A stretch of 64,000 bases of DNA. It comes from Mycobacterium sp. ACS1612 (GTDB lineage Bacteria; Actinomycetota; Actinomycetes; Mycobacteriales; Mycobacteriaceae). Under the pieces are notes generated by a model that was given only the letters and a program-made list of their open reading frames with translations, was not told where the DNA came from and ran no database searches. Location of the stretch: assembly GCF_001667505.1 (NCBI RefSeq), contig NZ_LZHZ01000054.1, positions 160,712 to 224,711 of the forward strand, given 5' to 3'. Positions 35,065 to 43,604 of this stretch are shown piece by piece (the first letter of the stretch is position 1; each line of letters opens with the position of its first letter). Position numbers and translations under genes: made by a program.

Positions 35065-36234
35065 CTAGAACTGGGCGGCCTGGTCGATGATGTTGACCAG
35101 CACCCGAACTCCCACCGCAAGCGCCCGCTCGTCGAGGTCGAACGTCGGCTGATGTAGATCCAGTTGCGGGCCGCGGCCCGACCACACACCGAGCCGGGCC
35201 ATCGCGCCGGGCACCTCTTCGAGATACCACGAGAAGTCCTCGCCGCCACCGGACTGCCGGGTGTCGCACAGCACGTCGGAGCCGATCGCCTCGATGGCGT
35301 GGGTGAGGATGCGCGTCGAGATCTCCTCGTTGACCACCGGCGGCACACCGCGCCGGTACAGCAGGGTGTGCTCGATGCCGAGCGGGGCGAGCAACGACGA
35401 AACAATCTCGTGCACAATGGATTCCAGCGAATCCCAGGTGTCGCGGCTGGCGGTGCGGATGGTGCCCGCCAGTGTGCCGGTCTGCGGAATGGCGTTGGCC
35501 GCCACGCCGGCGTTCACCGCGCCCCACACCATCACCGTGCTGTTGCGCGGGTCGATCCGCCGCGACAGGATGCCGGGCACGCCGGTGATCAATGTGCCCA
35601 GCCCGTACACCAGGTCGCCGGTCAGATGCGGACGCGACGTGTGCCCACCGAGCGACTGCAGCGTCACCTCGAGTTGGTCGGCGGCCGACGTGATCGGCCC
35701 GGCCCGCAGCGCCACCTTGCCGACCGCCAGTCGCGGGTCGCAGTGCAACGCGAAGATCCGCGACACCCCGGTCAGCGCACCCGCCGCGATCGCGTCGATC
35801 GCGCCGCCCGGCATAAGTTCCTCGGCGGCCTGGAAGATCAGCCGCACGCCGACCGGCAACTCGGGCACCGACGCCATCGCCAGCGCCGCGCCGAGCAGCA
35901 CCGCGGTGTGCGCATCGTGCCCGCAGGCGTGCGCGACGTTGGGCACCACCGACGCATACGTCGCTCCGGTTCGTTCGGCCATCGGCAGCGCGTCCATGTC
36001 GGCGCGCAACGCAATGCGGGGGCCGTGCTCCGGCCCGAAATCGCACGTCAACCCGGTTCCGCCGGGCAGCACCTTCGGGTTCAGCCCCGCGTCGGCCAAT
36101 CGGGATGCGACGAACTGGGTGGTCGCGAACTCCTGGCGGCCCAACTCCGGATTGGCGTGGATGTGCCTACGCCACGCGACCAGGTCGTCGTAGTGGGCGT
36201 CCAGCCACAACTCGGTGGCATCGGAGAGGCTCAT
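35065..36234 (-). CDS. amiA1: M20-family amidohydrolase AmiA1
   Basis: A 389-residue zinc-dependent M20D hydrolase, the same length as Rv3305c. Metal-site pieces are HACGHDAHTAVLLG near residue 105 and AAEELMPGG near residue 140, with a later HCDPRLAVG and a C-terminal GGEDFSW. Relatives hydrolyse N-acyl amino acids, hippurate or peptidoglycan-derived amides; the true substrate is unknown. ATG 36234 is fixed by MSLSDATELWLDAHYDDL, since the longer open frame reads as non-coding. It follows amiB1 by 34 bases in the same operon. Confidence 0.9.
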   Translation of the reverse strand: MSLSDATELWLDAHYDDLVAWRRHIHANPELGRQEFATTQFVASRLADAGLNPKVLPGGTGLTCDFGPEHGPRIALRADMDALPMAERTGATYASVVPNVAHACGHDAHTAVLLGAALAMASVPELPVGVRLIFQAAEELMPGGAIDAIAAGALTGVSRIFALHCDPRLAVGKVALRAGPITSAADQLEVTLQSLGGHTSRPHLTGDLVYGLGTLITGVPGILSRRIDPRNSTVMVWGAVNAGVAANAIPQTGTLAGTIRTASRDTWDSLESIVHEIVSSLLAPLGIEHTLLYRRGVPPVVNEEISTRILTHAIEAIGSDVLCDTRQSGGGEDFSWYLEEVPGAMARLGVWSGRGPQLDLHQPTFDLDERALAVGVRVLVNIIDQAAQF

Positions 36235-36268
36235 GCGCGATCCGCCTCCGCTCCTCGCTCGCCGAGGC

Positions 36269-37450
36269 TCACGACGCCCTCCTCGCCTGCAGGTCGAGCA
36301 CCCGATCCCGCTCGGCGGGCGTCTCGGCCAGGCTGACGACGGTGCGGGCCAGCATGATCGCGCCCTCGACGACCGCCTTGTCCGCGCTGGGTCCTGCCGC
36401 CGCGGCGGCGAATGCAGGCTGGTGAATCGACGCACCGCCCGCCTCGACGCCGACGATCGGGTGGATGCCGGGCATCACCTGCGTGACGTTGCCCATGTCG
36501 GTGCTGCCCAACGGCAGCGTGGCCTCGACGCTTTCCGGAGCCGGAGTGCGGCCCAATCTGACCATCTCGCCGCGGAACACCGACGCCAGCCATCCGTCCG
36601 GCACCAACTCCGCATAAGCGGGCGCGGTCTCGGTCACCGTGTGCGTGCAACCCGTGCCGACGGAACCGGCCGCGAAGCAGCCGGCCATCTTGTCCTCGAG
36701 GTCGCGCAGCGACTCGGAGTTGGCCGCGCGCATCGTGTAGCGCAGTTCGGCGCGCGCCGGAATGACATTGGTGGCCTGCCCGCCGTCGGTGACGATGCCG
36801 TGCACCATCTGCCCTGGGGCCAGATGTTGGCGCAACAGGCCGATCGCGACCTGCGCGACGGTGACCGCGTCGGCGGCGTTGACACCGAGGTACGGCGCGA
36901 CGGCGGCGTGTGATTCCTGGCCCGCGTAGCGCACCGTCACCTCGGACAGCGCCAGCGAGCGCGCCGCGGCGATGTCGACGGGTCCGGGATGCATCATCAC
37001 CGTCACCGCGATGTCGTCGAACGTTCCAGCCTTGAGCAGCAACGCTTTTCCGCCGCCGGCCTCCTCGGCGGGCGTTCCGACCAACGCGATTGTCAGGCCG
37101 AGGTCGTCGGCGACGTCGGCCAGTGCCAGCGCGGTGCCGACAGCCGATGCGGCGATGATGTTGTGCCCGCACGCATGTCCGATCTCGGGCAGCGCGTCGT
37201 ACTCGGCGCAGATGCCGATCACCAGCGGGCCGCTGCCGTAGTCGGCACGAAACGCGGTGTCCAGCCCGCCGACAACCGGGGTGACCGCGAACCCGCGTTC
37301 GGCGACCAGCGATTGCGTCTTGGCGCAGCTGCGATGTTCGGCGAACGCGAGTTCGGGTTCGGCGTGAATCGAGTGCGACAATTCGACCAGATCGCTGCTG
37401 CGCCGGTGGACGGCGTCTTCGACGCTTGTCGACGCGGTGGCGGTGGGCAT
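36269..37450 (-). CDS. amiB1: M20-family amidohydrolase AmiB1
   Basis: A 393-residue paralogue of AmiA1, matching Rv3306c in length. GHACGHNIIAASAVG near residue 95 and GTPAEEAGGGK near residue 127 supply metal ligands and the catalytic Glu. The dimerisation domain has YAGQESHAAVAPYLGVNAADAV. It resembles p-aminobenzoyl-glutamate or indole-3-acetyl-amino-acid hydrolases of the ACY1L2-like group. ATG 37450 starts MPTATASTSVED. It is first in the amiB1-amiA1 operon and divergent from deoD, with 59 bases between starts. Confidence 0.9.
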   Translation of the reverse strand: MPTATASTSVEDAVHRRSSDLVELSHSIHAEPELAFAEHRSCAKTQSLVAERGFAVTPVVGGLDTAFRADYGSGPLVIGICAEYDALPEIGHACGHNIIAASAVGTALALADVADDLGLTIALVGTPAEEAGGGKALLLKAGTFDDIAVTVMMHPGPVDIAAARSLALSEVTVRYAGQESHAAVAPYLGVNAADAVTVAQVAIGLLRQHLAPGQMVHGIVTDGGQATNVIPARAELRYTMRAANSESLRDLEDKMAGCFAAGSVGTGCTHTVTETAPAYAELVPDGWLASVFRGEMVRLGRTPAPESVEATLPLGSTDMGNVTQVMPGIHPIVGVEAGGASIHQPAFAAAAAGPSADKAVVEGAIMLARTVVSLAETPAERDRVLDLQARRAS

Positions 37451-37509
37451 CTCAGCAGTATCTCACTGTCCCGACGGCCGTTCGGCCGACGGCTATAAGC
37501 TGCCCTACC

Positions 37510-38304
37510 GTGACGAGCCCGGCAGCGGCGGCGCAGGAAGCGGCGGCCGCGATCATCGAGCGCACCGGTGTCGGGGCGCACGACGTCGCCGTCGTCCTCG
37601 GCTCGGGCTGGGCGCCCGCCGCGGCGCGACTGGGCGATCCCGTGGCGGTGGTGCCGATGGCCGAGTTGCCTGGCTTCACCCCGCCGACCGCCGTTGGCCA
37701 CGGCGGGCAGCTGCTGTCGGTACACGTGGGCGAGCACCGGGTGCTGGTGTTCGTCGGCCGCATCCACGCCTACGAGGGACACGACCTGCGCCACGTCGTG
37801 CACCCGGTCCGCACGGCCTGCGCAGCGGGTGCGCACACCGTGGTGCTGACCAACGCCGCGGGCGGCCTGCGCGACGACTACACCGTCGGGCAACCGGTGC
37901 TGATCAGCGACCACCTCAACCTGACGGCCAGATCCCCACTCGTGGGCGCGCATTTCGTCGACATGGTCGACGCCTATGCGCCGCGGCTGCGGACACTGGC
38001 CCGCGAGATCGATCCCTCGCTGGCCGAGGGCGTGTACGCCGCGCTGCCCGGCCCGAACTACGAGACACCCGCCGAGATCCGGATGCTGCGCACGTTGGGC
38101 GCCGACCTGGTCGGCATGTCGACCGTGCATGAGACCATCGCCGCCCGCGCCGCGGGCGCGCAGGTGCTCGGCGTATCGCTGGTGACCAACCTCGCGGCCG
38201 GAATGACCGGTCAGCCGTTGAGCCACGACGAAGTGCTGGAGGCGGGCAGTCAATCCGCGACCCGGATGGGCTCTCTGCTCGGTGCGGTGATCGCGCGGGT
38301 CTGA
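37510..38304 (+). CDS. deoD: Purine nucleoside phosphorylase
   Basis: A 264-residue trimeric-type PNP that splits inosine or guanosine with phosphate into base and ribose-1-phosphate (M. tuberculosis Rv3307). Visible motifs are VVLGSGWAPAA near the N terminus (phosphate loop), TNAAGGLRDDYTVGQPVLISDHLN, GPNYETPAEIRMLR and MSTVHETIAAR. The start is GTG 37510 (VTSPAAAAQEA); the frame is open 28 codons earlier without coding character. Its 3' end overlaps the opposite-strand AbrB gene by 55 bases. It works with pmmB downstream, which handles pentose or hexose phosphates. Confidence 0.93.
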   Translation: MTSPAAAAQEAAAAIIERTGVGAHDVAVVLGSGWAPAAARLGDPVAVVPMAELPGFTPPTAVGHGGQLLSVHVGEHRVLVFVGRIHAYEGHDLRHVVHPVRTACAAGAHTVVLTNAAGGLRDDYTVGQPVLISDHLNLTARSPLVGAHFVDMVDAYAPRLRTLAREIDPSLAEGVYAALPGPNYETPAEIRMLRTLGADLVGMSTVHETIAARAAGAQVLGVSLVTNLAAGMTGQPLSHDEVLEAGSQSATRMGSLLGAVIARV

Positions 38305-39371
38305 CGGCTCAGCCGCTTGCTGATCCACACCACGCTGCGCGCCATCAACGGCGCCGCGAACAACATCAGAAGGATCCGCACCACCTGCGCGGCGATGATG
38401 AACGTCACGTTGGACCCGGTCTCGACGGCCGTCGCCAGCACGGCGTACACGCCACCGGGACTGGTCGCGAGGTAGCCCTCCAGCGGGGTGAGCTTGGCGA
38501 AGTGGGCCAACACCACACCGAGTCCGGCCGTCGCGACGCCAAGCCCGACGATCAGGCCGATCGCGGCGGGCAGCATCCGGCCGATCGCGCGCAGCGATTC
38601 CCTGGTGAATGCCAACCCGGCCTGCCAGCCGATCACCATGTAACCCGCCTGCACCAGCAGCGCAGGCACGGAAAGCCCGAAGGAGAAACCGGTGACTTCC
38701 AGCGCCACGGTCAGCGCCATCGGGCCGAGCAGACCCGCGCCGGGCAGGTGGATCAGCTTACCGGCCGTCGCGCCGACCAGCACAAGTGCGATCAACATGA
38801 GAACACTGAGATACCAAGGGGCCGTGTGGCTTTGCGTGACGGACGTCGACCCATGCGACCTGTCCCCGTGATAGATCAACGTCACCACGACGGGCATCGA
38901 CGCCGTCACCAGGCCGACGCGCAGGTACTGCACGACGGAGACGACGCGGTCGTCACCGCCGAGTTCGCGGGCGATCGCGACCAGACCGGACGCCCCGCCC
39001 GCCACCAGCGCGAGCGATCCCGTCAGCGGGGTGACGTCGCGGTGCAGTCCGAGCAGCGCACCAGCCACGATGCTGAGTAGCAGGGTGACGACCGCGATCG
39101 CGAGGACAACCGGCCAATCCTTGCCCAGTGCGCCCACAGCATCCTGATGGACCATCGTGCCGATGTAGACGCCGAGCACTCCTTGTGCGGCGATGCCTCC
39201 GATACGGGGTACCCGACGAGGAGCCAGCGATGTCAGCGCGAGCACGACCCCTACGACGAGGGCGGCGAACAGGGCGGCCGACGGCACACCGATGCGGGTG
39301 AGCGGGTAGGTGACCGCGACGGTGGTCGCGATCAGCAGGGCCCAGGTGAGCAACCGCCGCATCCAAGTCAT
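38250..39371 (-). CDS. AbrB-family (AmoA-like) inner-membrane transporter
   Basis: A 373-residue very hydrophobic protein with about ten membrane segments in two similar halves, each having the AbrB-family glycine-rich pattern (LFAALVVGVVLALTSLAPRRVP and LLGPMALTVALEVTGFS). It starts near MTWMRRLLTWALLIATTVAV. ATG 39371 is chosen, and the ATG two codons on is possible. This is the transporter-type AbrB (PF05145), not the AbrB regulator; substrates are unknown, and E. coli AbrB is only loosely linked to regulation. It is divergent from a MarR gene 89 bases away and overlaps deoD by 55 bases. Confidence 0.85.
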   Translation of the reverse strand: MTWMRRLLTWALLIATTVAVTYPLTRIGVPSAALFAALVVGVVLALTSLAPRRVPRIGGIAAQGVLGVYIGTMVHQDAVGALGKDWPVVLAIAVVTLLLSIVAGALLGLHRDVTPLTGSLALVAGGASGLVAIARELGGDDRVVSVVQYLRVGLVTASMPVVVTLIYHGDRSHGSTSVTQSHTAPWYLSVLMLIALVLVGATAGKLIHLPGAGLLGPMALTVALEVTGFSFGLSVPALLVQAGYMVIGWQAGLAFTRESLRAIGRMLPAAIGLIVGLGVATAGLGVVLAHFAKLTPLEGYLATSPGGVYAVLATAVETGSNVTFIIAAQVVRILLMLFAAPLMARSVVWISKRLSRQTRAITAPSREPIRVAD

Positions 39372-39441
39372 CTTGATGCCAAGTATGCCCTTGAGAAATG
39401 ATGATCGCAAAGGCGAGTGATGCAGGTGACAGCCAGCTATT

Positions 39442-39459
39442 ACCAAGGTATAACTTGGT
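39442..39459. promoter_or_regulatory. Candidate MarR operator
   Basis: ACCAAGGTATAACTTGGT, with perfect 6-bp arms around GTATAA, ends one base before the marR ATG and is 70 bases upstream of the divergent AbrB-transporter start. The AT-rich centre and the 18-bp size suit MarR dimers. The gap has no Shine-Dalgarno sequence before marR, so marR may be leaderless and self-repressed. Confidence 0.6.
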
Positions 39460-39460
39460 T

Positions 39461-39913
39461 ATGGTGCGTACAGATTCACCGGCCACCGAGCTGCGGGAAT
39501 CGATGATGGCCGTCACCCGTCAGATGCGCAGGCACCGACCCGATCACGGCCTGACGTTGAGCCAGATGGAGTTGCTCGGCGAAGTCAGCCGCACCGGCGT
39601 CACCACGCCCGCCGAGGTGGCGAACCGACTGCATGTCCGGGTGCAGTCGCTGACCGACAGCATCAACGAACTGCTCAGCCGCGGCCTGATCGCGCGCCGC
39701 CCCGACGAGCACGACCGGCGCCGCCAGCTCATCGAACTCACCGACGCGGGCAGCGCGCTGCTGGAGGCCGACCGCGCCGAACGGGACGCCTGGCTGTACG
39801 AGACGATGCGCGACAACCTCACCCCGCTGGAATTCGACCTGCTGATGCTTGTCGCGCCCGTGCTCCGCAAGCTGGCATACAGCGACGTGAAAGCGGGCAC
39901 ACTGACCGCATGA
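39461..39913 (+). CDS. MarR-family transcriptional regulator
   Basis: A 150-residue winged helix-turn-helix regulator: LTLSQMELLGEVSRTGVTTPAEVANRLHVRVQSLTDSINEL is the recognition part and RPDEHDRRRQLIELTDAG the wing. The start is set at ATG 39461 (MVRTDSPATE) because conserved sequence begins there. It overlaps pmmB (ATGA) and is divergent from the AbrB-type transporter, with a perfect dyad just before its start. The likely job is local repression of itself and the transporter, perhaps in answer to a small aromatic ligand. Confidence 0.86.
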   Translation: MVRTDSPATELRESMMAVTRQMRRHRPDHGLTLSQMELLGEVSRTGVTTPAEVANRLHVRVQSLTDSINELLSRGLIARRPDEHDRRRQLIELTDAGSALLEADRAERDAWLYETMRDNLTPLEFDLLMLVAPVLRKLAYSDVKAGTLTA

Positions 39914-41559
39914 CTTCGTCGCGGCACCAGCCGGGTATGGCGCCGTCCTCGGTTGCGCAGGAGTGGATCTCGCACGACCCCGATCCGGACACCGCCGCGG
40001 AACTGGCCGCGCTCAGCCGAGACGAACTCGACGAGCGGTTCGCCAAGCCGTTGACCTTCGGCACCGCGGGTCTGCGCGGCCCGCTGCGCGGCGGGCCGAA
40101 CGGGATGAACCTGGCCGTCGTGCTGCGCACCACGTGGGCGGTCGCCAAGGTGCTCAAGGAGCGCGGTCTGGCGGGTAAACCGGTTGTCGTCGGCAGAGAC
40201 ACCCGGCACAAGTCGGAGGATTTCGCCTTGGCGGCCGCAGAAGTGCTTGCTGCCGAGGGCTTTTCGGTGACCTTGATGTTCGTCGCGGTGCCGACGCCGG
40301 TGCTCGCGTTCGCGGTGCGCCACAACCGCGCGGCGGCAGGCATCCAAATCACCGCGTCGCACAACCCGCCATCCGACAACGGCTACAAGGTCTACTTCGA
40401 AGGCGGGTTTCCGATCGTGCCGCCCATCGACGAGGACATCGAGCGGGCCGCTGCCGAGGCGCCGCCCGCCGACGAGGTCGCCCGCCTGCCGGTTGAGCCG
40501 TCCGGTGTCGATGTGGTTCAGCACTACATCGAGCGGGCGGGACGGCACCGGTTCACTCACGGCGACGTGCGGCTCGCGCTGACGCCGATGCACGGCGTGG
40601 GCGGCGAGTTCGCGATGGACGCCTTGGTGCGCGCCGGGTTCACCGACATCCATGTGGTCGAGAGCCAGTTCGCGCCCGATCCGGACTTCCCCAGCGTGGC
40701 GTTGCCCAACCCGGAGGAGCCGGCCGCGGTCGACGCGCTGCTGCGCCTCGCCGCCGAGGTCAACGCCGAAGTCGCCATCGCGCTGGACCCTGACGCGGAC
40801 CGGTGCGCCGTCGGGGTGCCGACCGCGGACGGCTGGCGGATGCTCTCCGGGGACGAAACAGGTTGGCTGTTGGGTGATTACATCCTTGCGCAGACCGAGC
40901 CTGGCCCGGTCTCCGAGGCCACCGTGGTGGCCAGCACCGCGGTGTCGTCCCGGATGCTGGCCGCCATCGCCAAGGACCACGGCGCCCAGCATGTGGAGAC
41001 GCTGACCGGATTCAAATGGTTGGCCCGGGCCGACGTGGACCGACCGGGGTGCACGCTGGTCTACGCGTACGAAGAGGCGATCGGCCACTGTGTCGATCCC
41101 GGTGCGGTCCGCGACAAGGACGGCATCAGCGCGGCGGTCATGATCTGCGATCTGGTTGCCGCGCTGCGCGATGACGGCCGGACGGTGCTCGATGCGCTGG
41201 ACGGCCTGGCGCGCAGGCACGGTGTGCACACCACGACGGCGGTGACGCGACACGTCGCAGACGTCCGCGAGGCGGAAGCGGTGATGGCCAAACTGCGCGC
41301 GACGCCGCCCGATCGGCTGGCCGGCTTCGAGGTGGCGGTGACCGACCTGAAGGCGTGGCGGCCGCCGACCGACGGCCTGGTGTTCTTCGGCGGCGATGAG
41401 CAGGACTGGGTCAGGGTGGTGGTGCGGCCCTCGGGCACCGAGCCGAAGCTCAAGTCCTACATCGAGGTTCGTTGCGCAAACGGCTCTGACCTCGAGGGTG
41501 CCCGCGGCAGGGCGGGCAAGCTGCGAGACGAACTGGTGGCCATCGCTGCGCAGTTCTGA
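39910..41559 (+). CDS. pmmB: Phosphomannomutase/phosphoglucomutase PmmB
   Basis: A 549-residue alpha-D-phosphohexomutase, slightly longer than Rv3308. The phosphoserine loop is TASHNPPSDNG (Ser near residue 149), the metal loop is DPDADRCAVG near residue 295, and the phosphate-binding C-terminal loop is RPSGTEPKLK. It follows the Rv3307 (deoD) to Rv3308 order of M. tuberculosis, with an AbrB/MarR pair inserted. Given PNP nearby, it may also move phosphate on ribose or deoxyribose (phosphopentomutase), as some family members do; this is inferred. It is coupled to marR by a 4-base overlap. Confidence 0.92.
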   Translation: MTSSRHQPGMAPSSVAQEWISHDPDPDTAAELAALSRDELDERFAKPLTFGTAGLRGPLRGGPNGMNLAVVLRTTWAVAKVLKERGLAGKPVVVGRDTRHKSEDFALAAAEVLAAEGFSVTLMFVAVPTPVLAFAVRHNRAAAGIQITASHNPPSDNGYKVYFEGGFPIVPPIDEDIERAAAEAPPADEVARLPVEPSGVDVVQHYIERAGRHRFTHGDVRLALTPMHGVGGEFAMDALVRAGFTDIHVVESQFAPDPDFPSVALPNPEEPAAVDALLRLAAEVNAEVAIALDPDADRCAVGVPTADGWRMLSGDETGWLLGDYILAQTEPGPVSEATVVASTAVSSRMLAAIAKDHGAQHVETLTGFKWLARADVDRPGCTLVYAYEEAIGHCVDPGAVRDKDGISAAVMICDLVAALRDDGRTVLDALDGLARRHGVHTTTAVTRHVADVREAEAVMAKLRATPPDRLAGFEVAVTDLKAWRPPTDGLVFFGGDEQDWVRVVVRPSGTEPKLKSYIEVRCANGSDLEGARGRAGKLRDELVAIAAQF

Positions 41560-41659
41560 GGCCCGGTTCTGGGAAAAGCAGGTACCTCACTACTCATGCA
41601 GGCCGCGCCACGGCGAGTCAGCCTGAAGATGTTCGATTCGTCAAGCATGGGAGGTAGTG

Positions 41660-42622
41660 ATGGCCATGCCCGCCCTGACACTGCAGCGCCCGCACGTCGG
41701 CGTGATCACGGCGGTGGATCACTCGACGAATGCCAGGCCGTATTCGGTGTGGCGCGAACAGGCGCGTAGCCGGTTGGCCGACCTTCGGGTGCAACTGGAT
41801 GAGTTGGAGGCAGGCCCGAAGTCTGACCCTCAATGCCGGGATGCGCGAAGGCAACTCGACGAGGCGATGCAGATCATCGATGCCCCGCCGCGTCTGCGCT
41901 GCATGTGGAACGGCATAGACATCCAGGCCACCTGGTTCAGGATCCACGCGGTGGACGCCGCGGTGATCCGCTTCGCCAAGCCGCAAGTGGTCAGGGCGAA
42001 GCTGCAGGGCATCGTCGCCGATGGCGCTGAACTGCTCGGCAGCGATCACCCCCGTGTGGTCACGCTTCGCGAACTCGCCACCCAACCCGAATGGGACTGC
42101 CACGCCCGAGAGGCCATCGTGCACAGCGTCAAGGCGGTCTACGACGCGTCCGACAGCGAGAACATGCGGTTGCGCAGCTTCCGCAATCTGTTGTTCGGCG
42201 GGACGCTGGCGTTGGCAATGATCGCAGTCGGGGTGGCGTGCTTCGATTTCGTGTCACGCGGTCTGTCGGATTCGACGACGAGCGCCGGTGCTCCGAGCAT
42301 CCTCGTGATCGAGCTGCTGGGTTTGGTCAGTGCGAGTCTGGTTGGTGCGCTTGCGCTTCGGCGGATGGAGGGTACGTCCACCGCGTACTCGGTGCCGATG
42401 GCGACGATGCTGCTCAAACTACCCGCCGGTGCGCTGACGGCGGTTGCCGGAGTGCTGATGATCAAGGCGGGCGTCGCAGGCCCGACGCTGACAGCCTTGA
42501 ACGAGACGCACGTGATGGGTTACGCGTTGCTCCTCGGCGCCTCACAGCAGGGCATCACCGGCCTGGTCGACCGTCAGGCGCAGAAGGTGCTCAACGGCAT
42601 TTCATCGAAGGACAACGCTTAG
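41660..42622 (+). CDS. Unknown membrane protein, 320 residues
   Basis: I do not recognise a named family. The first 170 residues are soluble and charged (helical, VWREQARSRLADLRVQLDELEA). Four hydrophobic segments follow at about 178-200, 215-238, 248-272 and 284-303 (GTLALAMIAVGVACF, ILVIELLGLVSASLVGAL, LLKLPAGALTAVAGVLMI, GYALLLGASQQGITGLV). It looks like a membrane protein with a cytosolic N-terminal coil. GGAGG lies five bases before ATG 41660; GTG 41657 is also possible. It is the first gene of a cassette inserted between pmmB and upp. An ACTACTCA motif in its leader recurs upstream of the next gene. Confidence 0.7.
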   Translation: MAMPALTLQRPHVGVITAVDHSTNARPYSVWREQARSRLADLRVQLDELEAGPKSDPQCRDARRQLDEAMQIIDAPPRLRCMWNGIDIQATWFRIHAVDAAVIRFAKPQVVRAKLQGIVADGAELLGSDHPRVVTLRELATQPEWDCHAREAIVHSVKAVYDASDSENMRLRSFRNLLFGGTLALAMIAVGVACFDFVSRGLSDSTTSAGAPSILVIELLGLVSASLVGALALRRMEGTSTAYSVPMATMLLKLPAGALTAVAGVLMIKAGVAGPTLTALNETHVMGYALLLGASQQGITGLVDRQAQKVLNGISSKDNA

Positions 42623-42639
42623 TTCGCGTGCCCAAAAGC

Positions 42640-42655
42640 GAGTAGCCGACTACTC
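42640..42655. promoter_or_regulatory. GAGTAG/CTACTC dyad upstream of the cassette's second gene
   Basis: GAGTAGCCGACTACTC is a perfect 6-bp inverted repeat with a 4-base centre. ACTACTCA recurs at 41589-41596 upstream of the first cassette gene, and a reverse half-site GAGTAGT lies at 42689-42695. AAAAGC precedes the motif in both leaders and CGATTCGTC follows in both, so the two leaders look homologous. It may be a shared operator or promoter element. Confidence 0.5.
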
Positions 42656-42719
42656 ACGTCACGACCGATTCGTCGTTGCAGCATCAAGGAGTAGTTCACA
42701 TACGACAGAGGGGGAAGTC

Positions 42720-43061
42720 ATGGCAGATGCAGGTTTTGCCAAGCTGCTTACCATGCAGGCGGTCACCGTTCGGGACCCCGACGGGGCCGACGAGATCCAG
42801 GTCAGCCGAGGCGACGGTGTCATTTTCGAACGGATACGGATGCGCAAGGGTGACGTCTTCGAGTTCGACGACGACCGGCTCCTACCGTTCCAGAATCAGG
42901 CGCCCATCGACGTGGTGCTGTTCGAGGTCGACGAGAACGGTCCCGACGACAGGCGGATCGGTGCCGCACGGATCACCGCCGCCGAGTTGGGGCAGGGCGA
43001 GCGCACGAAGCGGATCGCGGGCGCGGGATCGGTGTACACGCTGACCTACAAGGTGATCTGA
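42720..43061 (+). CDS. Unknown small protein, 113 residues
   Basis: Not a family I can name. The product is predicted to be mostly beta strand: ITAAELGQGERTKRIAGAGSVYTLTYKVI at the end and DEIQVSRGDGVIFERIRM in the first half, compatible with a small beta-sandwich. It is acidic, with no signal peptide. The start has GGGGGAAG about three bases before ATG 42720. It lies between the four-helix membrane protein and the AbfB-like gene, in the same direction, and was probably acquired with them. Confidence 0.6.
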   Translation: MADAGFAKLLTMQAVTVRDPDGADEIQVSRGDGVIFERIRMRKGDVFEFDDDRLLPFQNQAPIDVVLFEVDENGPDDRRIGAARITAAELGQGERTKRIAGAGSVYTLTYKVI

Positions 43062-43117
43062 CTCACCGACGACCAACCGATCAATCCACACAACACACAA
43101 CACAACCGGGGGGAATC

Positions 43118-43576
43118 ATGCCTTTTCTTTCATTGTTCTCGAACAACCTGCCTGACTTCTTCGTCATCGCGCGAGACTTCGCCGACATCGCCAAGATCGA
43201 CAACGACCAGGACCGCCACAAGGCGACGTTCGAGTGGACCGGTCCGAACCTCAGGGTCGGCGAAACCGGACAGCTACGACAGGCGCCACTTCCCGAAGGG
43301 TTCGTCTTACACGTCGCCCCGTTCGACGAGTTCCGCATCCATATCAAATTCTTCGACGGAATCGTGGATCCCGCCCGCAAGGAAGAAGTTCGCCGAGAAT
43401 CGACGTTCCGCATCGAAAAGGGACTGATCGATCCCAACCAGTTCTCATTCCGATCCGTGGCGTTCCCTGATCTGTTCATTCGGCACCGAGACTTCAAACT
43501 CTTTGCCGAAGAGGTCAACTCGCCTGACGAGTTGCAATCCGCCACGTTCAGGCCTGCGGCGCCTCTTCTCGTCTAA
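43118..43576 (+). CDS. AbfB-like beta-trefoil protein
   Basis: A 152-residue protein. Its C-terminal half (NQFSFRSVAFPDLFIRHRDF, then LFAEEV and LQSATFRP) matches the repeated pattern of AbfB domains, the beta-trefoil arabinofuranose-binding module (S-x-N/A-F-P-x-x-F/Y-I-R-H-x-x-F). No catalytic domain or signal peptide is present, so it is a binding or structural protein, possibly cytosolic. The leader is an ACACA-rich run then GGGGGG before ATG 43118. Arabinan is a major part of the mycobacterial cell wall, which makes the domain noteworthy, but intracellular location would not fit wall binding. It is the last gene of the pmmB-upp cassette. Confidence 0.68.
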   Translation: MPFLSLFSNNLPDFFVIARDFADIAKIDNDQDRHKATFEWTGPNLRVGETGQLRQAPLPEGFVLHVAPFDEFRIHIKFFDGIVDPARKEEVRRESTFRIEKGLIDPNQFSFRSVAFPDLFIRHRDFKLFAEEVNSPDELQSATFRPAAPLLV

Positions 43577-43604
43577 TCCGTAATAGCCTGCGCGGCCGCA
43601 GGTC

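Noticed and set aside
42720..43061. C2-domain or calcium-binding function for the 113-residue protein
   Set aside because: Beta-sandwich feel only; no conserved calcium loops could be aligned.
43090..43108. ACACA-rich run before the AbfB-like gene as a microsatellite
   Set aside because: Under 20 bases and irregular; more likely leader sequence before the strong G-run.
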